Assembly: GCA_031258035.1 (NCBI GenBank)
Contig: JAIRNL010000240.1
Coordinates: forward strand, 1-6,857
Direction of reading: 5' to 3'
DNA length: 6,857 nt
Source of the DNA: Azoarcus sp.
GTDB taxonomy: Bacteria > Pseudomonadota > Gammaproteobacteria > Burkholderiales > Rhodocyclaceae
Within the stretch, counting starts at the first letter, position 1. The number at the start of each line of letters is the position of its first letter. The position numbers were made by a program, and so were the translations under genes. Under the pieces are notes generated by a model that saw only the letters and a list, made by a program, of their open reading frames with translations, made no database searches and had not been told where the DNA came from. This document shows, one piece after another, positions 1 to 5,642 of the stretch.

Positions 1-1254
1 TCGGAGTGGGATCCGGCGAGCAAGGCGACGGCGCTGATGCTATACACCGAAAAGGGCAATACCTACATCTGCACGGGTACGCTCCTGAATGCCAAGGGCA
101 GTGCCGCGACGCGGATTCCCTATTTCCTGACGGCGAATCATTGCATTTCGAGCCAGACGGCGGCGGATACGCTGGAGACGCGCTGGTTTTACCGTTCCGC
201 CGCATGCAATGGGTCGCAGTCCGCGCAGGTTCAAAGCCTGCAAGGCGGCGCCACCCTGCTTTACGCTTCCGCGGTCACGGATATTGCTTTCCTGAAGCTG
301 AAAGAGCAGCCGCCGGTCGGCGTGGCATACGCTGGCTGGCAGGCCAGCACGCCGGTCATTGGCGCGACGGCAGGCGGCATTCATCACCCTGGCGGCGATC
401 GGCAAAAGCTCGCGCTCGGTTCTGTATCCGACTGGGTGAATATCGTCGATATGACAAGCGACGGTAATTTCGATCTCTCGCGCGGGACTTCACAGGCAGC
501 CAGCCATCTCAAGATCACCTGGCGCGAGGGCGCGACCGAAGGCGGCAGCAGCGGTTCCGGTTTGTTCGACAAGGACAGCAAAAGACTCATCGGCGTGCTG
601 ACCGGAGGCCCCGATGCGTCCAGCTGCCGTGGCGGTTTCGGGGTCTATGGGCGTTTCGAGCGTGCCTTCAGCGCCAAACTTCGTGAATACCTCGATCCCG
701 CTTCCGTCGCCACTCCCGCTCCCGCGGCCACGCCCGTTGTCGCCGCTCCCGCAGCCAGGTTCAGCCTGTTCGTGCAGCGCAGCGGCAACGGAACGGTCAC
801 GGGATCGGGGATAAATTGCGGTTCCGATTGCACGGAGCAATATGCGTCCGGCGCCAGGGTGACGCTGACCGCCGCGCCGGCGTCCGGGCAGGTCTTCGCT
901 GGCTGGCGCGGCGCATGTTCCGGGACGTCCCGGACATGCACGGTCGCCATGGACGCGGATCGAAGCGTCGCCGCGACATTCCAGAGCGCGGCGAAGGTCG
1001 CCGGGGCGGTGCTTTCCGTGCAGCGCAGCAGTGTTGGCACCGTGGTGGGGCAGGGAATAAATTGCGGTTTCCGCGGCGTCGATTGCACGGAGCAATATGC
1101 GCCGGGCACTCAGGTGATCTTGACGGCCTTTCCGGCAATGTCCGGTTATCGTTTTGCCGGCTGGCGGGGCGCGTGCTCCGGAACGTCCCCGACGTGCAGG
1201 TTGGCCATGAACGCCAGCGCAAATGTTTCGCCCGTGTTTTCAAGGCGATGGTGA
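1..1254 (+). CDS. Lysyl-endopeptidase-like S1 serine protease, 5' end missing, with two C-terminal InlB-B-type repeats
   Basis: The frame is open at base 1, so the start, signal peptide and any propeptide lie outside; 417 residues remain (numbered from base 1). The catalytic part resembles secreted Achromobacter protease I. It has CTGTLLN, then PYFLTANHC with the catalytic His at 47, TDIAFLKL with Asp at 94, an IHHP motif near 127, and GGSSGSGL with the nucleophile Ser at 184. GGPDASSC, YGRF and a closing YLDPAS follow, as in that enzyme. A Pro/Ala linker (about residues 235-252) leads to two divergent InlB-B-type repeats (about 254-327 and 337-413), each with FAGWRGACSGTS and paired cysteines. 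The protein should be exported and act outside the cytoplasm; the repeats may bind the surface or a substrate (inference). Relative to Achromobacter protease I, recalled from memory, the Lys-selecting Asp before YGR and the His before GGP are replaced, so Lys specificity is not expected. The protease family is fairly certain; the substrate is unknown. Confidence 0.85.
   Translation, partial: SEWDPASKATALMLYTEKGNTYICTGTLLNAKGSAATRIPYFLTANHCISSQTAADTLETRWFYRSAACNGSQSAQVQSLQGGATLLYASAVTDIAFLKLKEQPPVGVAYAGWQASTPVIGATAGGIHHPGGDRQKLALGSVSDWVNIVDMTSDGNFDLSRGTSQAASHLKITWREGATEGGSSGSGLFDKDSKRLIGVLTGGPDASSCRGGFGVYGRFERAFSAKLREYLDPASVATPAPAATPVVAAPAARFSLFVQRSGNGTVTGSGINCGSDCTEQYASGARVTLTAAPASGQVFAGWRGACSGTSRTCTVAMDADRSVAATFQSAAKVAGAVLSVQRSSVGTVVGQGINCGFRGVDCTEQYAPGTQVILTAFPAMSGYRFAGWRGACSGTSPTCRLAMNASANVSPVFSRRW
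760..981 (+). repeat. InlB-B-type repeat domain, copy 1, within the protease gene
   Basis: This encodes the first of two tandem domains with the pattern LFVQRSGNGTV, INCG, DCTEQYASG, FAGWRGACSGTS, and a closing VAATF. Four cysteines (in INCG, SDCTE, GACSG and RTCT) suggest two disulfides in an exported protein. Two DNA blocks are identical to copy 2: 811-823 and 825-846. Confidence 0.75.
1009..1239 (+). repeat. InlB-B-type repeat domain, copy 2, within the protease gene
   Basis: This is the second copy, at the extreme C-terminus, ending a few residues before the stop. It matches copy 1 with a three-residue insertion after INCG and one extra residue before FAGW. Its DNA blocks 1057-1069 and 1080-1101 are identical to 811-823 and 825-846; the spacing differs by exactly 9 bases, so the frame is kept. 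The four cysteines are conserved. This is an intragenic duplication that has diverged mostly outside the cysteine core. Confidence 0.75.
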
Positions 1255-1307
1255 GCCGCGGCGCGGCCCGGTGGGATATGTGACGATATTCCGGCGCGGG
1301 TTCGAGG

Positions 1308-1335
1308 GCGAGGGCGACGGTAAGGTCGCCCTTGC
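1308..1335. terminator. Hairpin between convergent genes, candidate bidirectional terminator
   Basis: Arms 1308-1318 and 1325-1335 pair over 11 positions (one G-T wobble) around a 6-base loop; the inner 8 pairs, AGGGCGAC with GTCGCCCT, are perfect. It lies 54 bases past the protease stop and 55 bases past the parC stop, the expected place for a shared terminator. Neither strand has a T-tract after the stem, so it is not a classical intrinsic terminator and may instead stabilise 3' ends or work with Rho. Confidence 0.45.
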
Positions 1336-1358
1336 ACAATGCCGTCATCACAGTAGTC

Positions 1359-1380
1359 GTCCCGGCTCAAATGCCGGGGC
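1359..1380. repeat. Second small hairpin (REP-like) after parC
   Basis: CCCGGC at 1361-1366 pairs with GCCGGG at 1373-1378 around a 6-base loop; one T-G wobble and one G-C pair extend the stem to 1359-1380. It starts 10 bases beyond the parC stop on the minus strand. The CCCGGC...GCCGGG core resembles dispersed REP-like elements of proteobacteria, but only one copy is in view, so this reading is uncertain. Confidence 0.35.
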
Positions 1381-1389
1381 GAAAACCCC

Positions 1390-3690
1390 TCACCCCATCC
1401 TTTCCGGCCTGATCTTCGGGGCAAGTTGCACGCCGCGACGGGCGCGGCGATGGCGTAGTTCTTCGCGCTTTCCGGGGCTCAGGGTAATGGTCGCGGGTTT
1501 GTTGCCGCGCCCGATGCCCTCGATGACGAGCGGCGCATCGTCAGCGGGGACGGCAACGGCGGCGAGGCGCTCATCGTCGTCGAGCGCCATGAGGATCACG
1601 CCGCGCCCGCCGGCCTGGACTTTCATCTCGGCCTGCGGAAAGACCAGCATCCGCCCCGCGCTCGATGCGGCGGCGATCCATTGTCCATGTACCCGCGCCG
1701 GGGCGAGCACGGTTTCCGCGCTTTCGAGCGTCATGAACGCCTTGCCGGCGCGCTGGCGACCGGTGGCGTCGTCGAGCTTGCAGATGAAGCCGTAGCCGCC
1801 GCTGTTGGCGAACAGCCACAGGGATTCGGGGTCGGCGGCCACGACCTGCGCGAGCTTGCCGCCGTCCTGGAAGTCGATCAGGGTCGAGACGGGCACGCCG
1901 TCGCCACGGCCGCCGGGCAGTTCGGAGACTTTGATCGTGTAGGCGCGGCCATGGGTGTCGACAATGAGCAGCGGCCAGATGCTGCGCGTCTCGATCGCCG
2001 CGAAAGCGAAATCGCCGACTTTGTAGGCAATGGAGGCGGGGTCGATGCCATGGCCCTGGCGGGAACGTACCCAGCCGTTTTTCGAGACGATGACCGTGAC
2101 CGGTTCGTCGGGCACGCTGATTTCGGCGGGCGCGACCGGCGCAACGGTTTCGATCAGGGTGCGGCGCGCATCGCCGTATTTTTTCGCGTCGGCGTCGATT
2201 TCCTTGAGAATCAGGCGGGTCTGCGCGGCGCGATCATCGAGCAGGCGGCGCAGGCTGTCGCGTTCCGCGCGCAGTTCAGCCAGTTCTTTTTCGATCCTGA
2301 AACCTTCGAGCCGGGCAAGCTGGCGCAGGCGGATTTCGAGGATGTCCTCGGCCTGTATTTCGCTCAGGCCGAAGGCGGCGATCAGCGCCGGCTTGGGTTC
2401 GTCGGATTCGCGGATGACGCGGATGACTTCCTCGATGCGGAGAAAGGCGATCATCCGTCCGTCGAGGATGTGGATGCGGCGCTCGACTTCGTCGAGCCGG
2501 AAGCGGCTGCGCCGCTGCACGGTGTGATAGCGGAAGTCGACCCATTCGGCGAGGATTTGCAGCAGACCTTTCTGCTGTGGCCGTCCGTCGCGCCCGATCA
2601 TGGTGCAATTGACCGAAACGGAGGTCTCCAGATGGGTGTGGGCAAGCAGCACGGCCATGAATTCGTCGCGCCCCTGCCGGCTGGAACGCGGCTCCAGCAC
2701 GATGCGCACCGGCGCTTTGTCGCTCGACTCGTCGCGCACGGTGTCGAGCACGCCCAGCACGAGTTGTTTGAGGGCTTTTTGCTCCTGCCCGACTTCTTTC
2801 TTGCCCGCGCGCGGTTGCGGATTGGTGATGGCTTCGATTTCAGCCAGCACTTGCGCGGTCGAGACGCCATGCGGCAACTCGTCGATGATGACGCGCCATT
2901 GCCCGCGCGCCAGCTCCTCGATGTGCCAGCGCGCCCGCAGGCGCAAGCTGCCGCGTCCGCTCGTGTAGGCGTCGCGGATCACCGACGGCGGCGAGATCAG
3001 TTGTCCGCCGCCGGGGAAGTCCGGGCCGGGCAGCAGGGACAGGATGTCGTCGAGCGTGGCGTCGGGGTGGCGGATCAGATGGCTGGCCGCGGCGGCGACT
3101 TCGATGAGATTGTGCGGCGGGATTTCCGTCGCCATGCCCACGGCGATGCCGGAGGCGCCATTGAGCAGCACGAAAGGCAGCCGCGCCGGCAGCAGGGACG
3201 GTTCCTTGAAAGCCCCGTCGTAGTTGGGGATGAAATCCACCGTGCCACGGTCGATTTCGGCAAGCAGTAGTTCCGCGATCGGGGTGAGGCGGCATTCGGT
3301 GTAACGCATCGCCGCTGCCGAGTCGCCGTCGCGCGAGCCGAAGTTGCCCTGGCCATCGACGAGCGGGTAACGGAGCGAGAAGTCCTGCGCTACCCGCACC
3401 ATGGCGTCGTAGACGCTGCTGTCGCCGTGTGGGTGGTATTTGCCGATTACATCACCCACCACGCGCGCCGATTTCACATGCCGGGCCGCCATCGTGAGGC
3501 GCATTTCGTTCATCGCGTAAAGGATGCGGCGCTGCACGGGTTTGAGCCCGTCTTCCACCTGGGGCAAGGCGCGGGCGCGCACCACGCTCATGGCGTAGGA
3601 AAGATAGGCGCGCTCGGCGTACTGGTCGAGGGGCAGGGTGTCGGAAGGGGGGAGGGCGGGGGGGCGGGAGAGGAGGTCGTTGTCGTTCAT
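1390..3690 (-). CDS. parC: DNA topoisomerase IV subunit A (ParC)
   Basis: ParC is the DNA-cleaving subunit of topoisomerase IV, which works with ParE to unlink daughter chromosomes and relax supercoils. The 766 residues are close to the 752 of E. coli ParC. The N-terminal breakage-reunion domain has LPLDQYAERAYLSYAMSV (19-36), DGLKPVQRRI (47-56), GKYHPHGDSSVYD (83-95) and the DNA-linking tyrosine Tyr130 in MRYTE. Ser91 and Asp95, matching E. coli Ser80 and Glu84, carry no classical quinolone-resistance change. A beta-pinwheel C-terminal domain starts near 527 and ends in a basic tail. There is no GyrA box (QRRGGKG-type); a GGRG remnant fits ParC rather than GyrA. The frame stays open upstream to 3930, but family homology begins just after the ATG at 3690. 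That ATG has only a weak ribosome site, and a TTG at 3720 in the same frame is a possible alternative. parE is not in the window. Confidence 0.95.
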   Translation of the reverse strand: MNDNDLLSRPPALPPSDTLPLDQYAERAYLSYAMSVVRARALPQVEDGLKPVQRRILYAMNEMRLTMAARHVKSARVVGDVIGKYHPHGDSSVYDAMVRVAQDFSLRYPLVDGQGNFGSRDGDSAAAMRYTECRLTPIAELLLAEIDRGTVDFIPNYDGAFKEPSLLPARLPFVLLNGASGIAVGMATEIPPHNLIEVAAAASHLIRHPDATLDDILSLLPGPDFPGGGQLISPPSVIRDAYTSGRGSLRLRARWHIEELARGQWRVIIDELPHGVSTAQVLAEIEAITNPQPRAGKKEVGQEQKALKQLVLGVLDTVRDESSDKAPVRIVLEPRSSRQGRDEFMAVLLAHTHLETSVSVNCTMIGRDGRPQQKGLLQILAEWVDFRYHTVQRRSRFRLDEVERRIHILDGRMIAFLRIEEVIRVIRESDEPKPALIAAFGLSEIQAEDILEIRLRQLARLEGFRIEKELAELRAERDSLRRLLDDRAAQTRLILKEIDADAKKYGDARRTLIETVAPVAPAEISVPDEPVTVIVSKNGWVRSRQGHGIDPASIAYKVGDFAFAAIETRSIWPLLIVDTHGRAYTIKVSELPGGRGDGVPVSTLIDFQDGGKLAQVVAADPESLWLFANSGGYGFICKLDDATGRQRAGKAFMTLESAETVLAPARVHGQWIAAASSAGRMLVFPQAEMKVQAGGRGVILMALDDDERLAAVAVPADDAPLVIEGIGRGNKPATITLSPGKREELRHRRARRGVQLAPKIRPERMG

Positions 3691-3964
3691 GGGCCTGGCG
3701 CGGGGAAACCGGGTTTGCAAGGGCGCGATCTTACCCCAGTGTGGGCCGCGGCCGGCGTGGGGGCGAACGGTGTTTGCCCGGATGAATGGCTGTACCGTCC
3801 GCAGTAGACCGGATGCCGGTTTTCGTCTCGCGCGGGCTTTCGGATGGCATGAGACCGCCTGGTTTGTCGCGCCCTGGGCTGGAAATGCGCGGGCGGAATC
3901 GTCCGATACTTGCCAAAATCCCGAGGCCACGCTGCGCGCCGCCGCGGAGTGAATGGCGGGAGGC
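3691..3964. other. Intergenic region upstream of parC; no gene seen
   Basis: This stretch lies between the parC start and the stop of the next minus-strand gene. The open frames crossing it have no recognisable motifs and look like high-GC chance frames. It should carry the parC promoter. The only candidate -10 is a TAAGAT on the minus strand at 3728-3733, with no convincing -35. I see no clear terminator for the metalloprotease-like gene that ends at 3965. Confidence 0.5.
3728..3733 (-). promoter_or_regulatory. Weak candidate -10 element for parC
   Basis: On the minus strand this reads TAAGAT, four of six matches to TATAAT, and ends 37 bases before the parC ATG. No acceptable -35 lies about 17 bases upstream. 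An in-frame TTG begins 7 bases downstream of it. Position is the main support. Confidence 0.2.
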
Positions 3965-4642
3965 TCAGGCGCGAATATCGACCGCCTGCCCGGCCGTGGG
4001 GATCAGGCTGCGCGTGATGGCCTGCCCGAAGGCGGCGGCGCGTTCGGGGTTTTCACCGCCGCGCGCCGGGGAAGAGGGGCCCGCCGCGTCGTTGCGTTTG
4101 CCGTTTTCCGGCGGCGCGTCCGCCTTGCTTTCCGCCATGTTGGCGCGGGCGATTTCGGCGCGCGCTTCGGCGGCCATCTGCGCCGCCGCGGCGGCAACGG
4201 CGCGATCCTGTGCCGAAGGGTCGGCGGGCGCGAGCGCGGCGGCGCGGATTCGATCGGCGCGGATAAGGGTCTCTTCCGGGGTGCGGCCCTTCGAGGTGTC
4301 GATGCCGACTTCGCCCGCCACCGCGTAACGCTGGCCGTCCGGGCCGGTTTCGTAGCTGTAGCTCGCGCCCGAGGTGACGAGGCTGCCGCCGGCGGCCATG
4401 TGCGCGGCTTCGTGGGCGCGCACGGCACGGTCGGTGGCTTTCATTTCTTCGATTCGGCGCTGGTCGGCGGCACTCAAACCGTCGGCGCGCTCATTGCCCC
4501 GGCGCGCGCCGACGGGACGCTCTCCCGTCGCGGCGGCGTCCCGTTCCGCGTTCCCGCCGGATGCGTCGGCGCGCCAGGCGCTCGTGTAGGCCGAGGCCGA
4601 CTGGATTGCACCGACGATGGGGGGCGAAAGAGCGGAAATCAT
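3965..4642 (-). CDS. SprA-related putative metalloprotease (CJM1_0395-like family)
   Basis: The 225-residue product matches the SprA-related family of putative zinc metalloproteases by its core. That core has DRAVRAHEAAHMAAGG with HEAAH at 77-81, GASYSYETGPDGQRYAVAGEVGID at 92-115, TPEETL at 121-126, and RAAALAPADPSAQDRAVAAAAA from 133. His77 and His81 would bind zinc with Glu78 as general base; Glu111 in GEVGID could be the third ligand (inference). The first 50 residues and the tail after about 170 are low-complexity, rich in Ala, Gly and charged residues. No clear signal peptide is seen, although the family name suggests secretion. Activity is unproven for the family as far as I know. The ATG at 4642 lacks a Shine-Dalgarno sequence; the core is well downstream, so the start could move slightly. 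It shares its strand with parC and the hydrolase-like gene, with gaps of 274 and 104 bases. Confidence 0.8.
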   Translation of the reverse strand: MISALSPPIVGAIQSASAYTSAWRADASGGNAERDAAATGERPVGARRGNERADGLSAADQRRIEEMKATDRAVRAHEAAHMAAGGSLVTSGASYSYETGPDGQRYAVAGEVGIDTSKGRTPEETLIRADRIRAAALAPADPSAQDRAVAAAAAQMAAEARAEIARANMAESKADAPPENGKRNDAAGPSSPARGGENPERAAAFGQAITRSLIPTAGQAVDIRA

Positions 4643-4684
4643 TTTTTGCGGGTGGTGCGCGAAGCCGATGACGGGGGACGGGCT

Positions 4685-4736
4685 GGCGCTTGAAGTCTAG
4701 ATTGCCCTGGTATGCGGGGGAACCTGCTTCAGCGCC
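4685..4736. repeat. Imperfect inverted repeat between the hydrolase-like and metalloprotease-like genes
   Basis: GGCGCTTGAAG (4685-4695) and CTTCAGCGCC (4727-4736) are complementary except for one bulged T, with a 31-base spacer; one wobble and one G-C pair extend the stem outward. It fills much of the 104-base gap, just past the hydrolase stop and 42 bases before the metalloprotease ATG. It could be a 3'-end hairpin of the upstream gene or an operator for the downstream one. A weak -10-like TAGACT (minus strand, 4694-4699) overlaps one arm. Confidence 0.35.
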
Positions 4737-4746
4737 GGGGCGCGGT

Positions 4747-5502
4747 CTATTTCTCGGGCGCGGGCGGGAAAGACGCGCCGGGGGCGCGGGGCGCGGCATT
4801 CCGGTCGCCGGGGCGCGCCGGCAGGTGGGATTGCATCCAGGCGGCGGCGATGTCCGCGCCGACGGCGAGCAGGGCGGCGGACATTTGTTCGGGTTCGGCG
4901 CCGGCGGTCGTCCGCCAGTCGCGCGTGGCCGCGATCAGGTCGAAAACCTGCCGGAGGGTGGGGAGGCGCGGATCGTCCTGGCCGACGATGAAACAGGTGG
5001 GCGTTCGCAGGGCGCGCAGGGGCGCGCCGCCAGCCAGGTCGGGGCGGCCCGCGAACAGGCCCAGGGCGGCGATGCGATCGGGGCGCTGTGCGGCGACGCG
5101 AATGGCGGCGGCGGCGGCGGTATCGGCGGCGAATATTCCCAGCGGCAACATCGCCAGATCTGGCTGGTGATGTATCCATTCCAGCGCGGCGAGCGCGCGT
5201 TCGCCGAGGGCGGCGATGTTGTAGCGGGCGTCGGGGTCGCGCCATTGCGTGGCGGACAGCAAATCGAGCATCAGGGTGGCGTGGCCGGTTTGCTGGAAGG
5301 CTTCAGCCAGGGGAGGTTCGAGATCGCGGTCCGCCGGGTCGGCAAAGGTCTGCCATATCAGGCACAGGCCGCGCGCGTCGGGCGCGTGGGCCAGCCGGGC
5401 AGGCAGCCATGTGTCGCGGGCGGGAAGGCTGAGTTCGGAATGGCGCAGTTTCACGGCACGCGGGAAGAGGGGATGAGTTCTCGGAAACCGGAAAACCGGC
5501 AT
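4747..5502 (-). CDS. Alpha/beta-hydrolase-like protein with degenerate active site (dienelactone-hydrolase-like)
   Basis: The 251-residue protein follows the plan of small dienelactone-hydrolase-like alpha/beta hydrolases. It has an N-terminal strand pair (ELSLPARDTWLPARL, 23-37), a LMLDLL strand (77-82), YNIAALGERALAALEWI (94-110), a nucleophile-elbow strand LPLGIF (119-124), an AAAAAIRVAAQRPDRIAALGLFAGRPDLAG stretch (129-158), and PTCFIVGQDDP with the usual acid (168-178). The expected GxSxG elbow instead reads AADTA (125-129), putting Asp127 where Ser should be. The region that normally holds GA-x-H reads GAEP (201-204), so the catalytic His also seems absent. It is therefore probably not a conventional hydrolase; a binding or structural role is possible (inference). 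A Pro/Ala-rich tail follows residue 228. I chose the ATG at 5502 because a perfect TATAAT lies just upstream, inside the longer open frame that starts at 5613. The substrate is unknown. Confidence 0.65.
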   Translation of the reverse strand: MPVFRFPRTHPLFPRAVKLRHSELSLPARDTWLPARLAHAPDARGLCLIWQTFADPADRDLEPPLAEAFQQTGHATLMLDLLSATQWRDPDARYNIAALGERALAALEWIHHQPDLAMLPLGIFAADTAAAAAIRVAAQRPDRIAALGLFAGRPDLAGGAPLRALRTPTCFIVGQDDPRLPTLRQVFDLIAATRDWRTTAGAEPEQMSAALLAVGADIAAAWMQSHLPARPGDRNAAPRAPGASFPPAPEK

Positions 5503-5518
5503 GGCGGCAGCCGCGGCG

Positions 5519-5524
5519 ATTATA
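5519..5524 (-). promoter_or_regulatory. -10 element (TATAAT) for the hydrolase-like gene
   Basis: The minus strand reads a perfect TATAAT here, 16 bases before the ATG at 5502, standing out in otherwise very GC-rich DNA. Only half-matching -35 hexamers are present, such as TTCGCC at 5541-5546 (16-base spacing). Transcription would start near 5511-5512, giving a leader of about 10 bases and no room for a normal Shine-Dalgarno site. It argues against the longer start at 5613. Confidence 0.5.
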
Positions 5525-5628
5525 GGCTTTCGGCGGCGCGGGCGAAGCAATGGCGCGCGGGCGGGGAGCGGGCGCGCCGCGCCAAAGGGCGGTTTCGCGT
5601 TTCGTTCGCCCATTCCGCGCCGCTTCCG

Positions 5629-5634
5629 TAGAAT
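5629..5634 (+). promoter_or_regulatory. Candidate -10 element for ispD, nearly leaderless
   Basis: TAGAAT (five of six matches to TATAAT) ends 8 bases before the ispD ATG at 5643; a partial -35, TTCGCC, lies at 5605-5610 with 18-base spacing. Transcription would begin about one or two bases before the start codon. No Shine-Dalgarno sequence precedes the ATG, which fits a leaderless or near-leaderless message. Confidence 0.4.
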
Positions 5635-5642
5635 TGCGCCCC

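Noticed and set aside
1681..3270. Long 529-codon plus-strand open frame opposite parC
   Set aside because: It lies entirely antisense to a confident parC, has no recognisable motifs, and is the usual product of high-GC codon bias on the coding strand.
1390..3690. GyrA instead of ParC
   Set aside because: It lacks a GyrA box, is shorter than typical GyrA, and its N-terminal LPLDQYAERAYL style and degenerate GGRG fit ParC.
3808..3823. Small plus-strand hairpin ACCGG/CCGGT followed by TTTT, terminator-like
   Set aside because: The stem is only 5 bp with a 3-base loop, and no plus-strand gene ends nearby.
3691..3930. 80-residue upstream extension of ParC
   Set aside because: It is Arg/Pro-rich with no family resemblance; ParC similarity begins just after the ATG at 3690.
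3953..4693. 246-codon plus-strand open frame opposite the metalloprotease-like gene
   Set aside because: It is Gly/Arg/Ala-rich with no motifs and is antisense to a gene with a clear family core.
5503..5613. Longer start for the hydrolase-like gene at 5613
   Set aside because: The extra 37 residues are Arg/Pro/Ala-rich without similarity, and a perfect TATAAT sits inside this stretch.
4690..5631. 313-codon plus-strand open frame opposite the hydrolase-like gene
   Set aside because: It is low-complexity Gly/Arg/Ala sequence; the opposite strand shows the alpha/beta-hydrolase pattern and a promoter.
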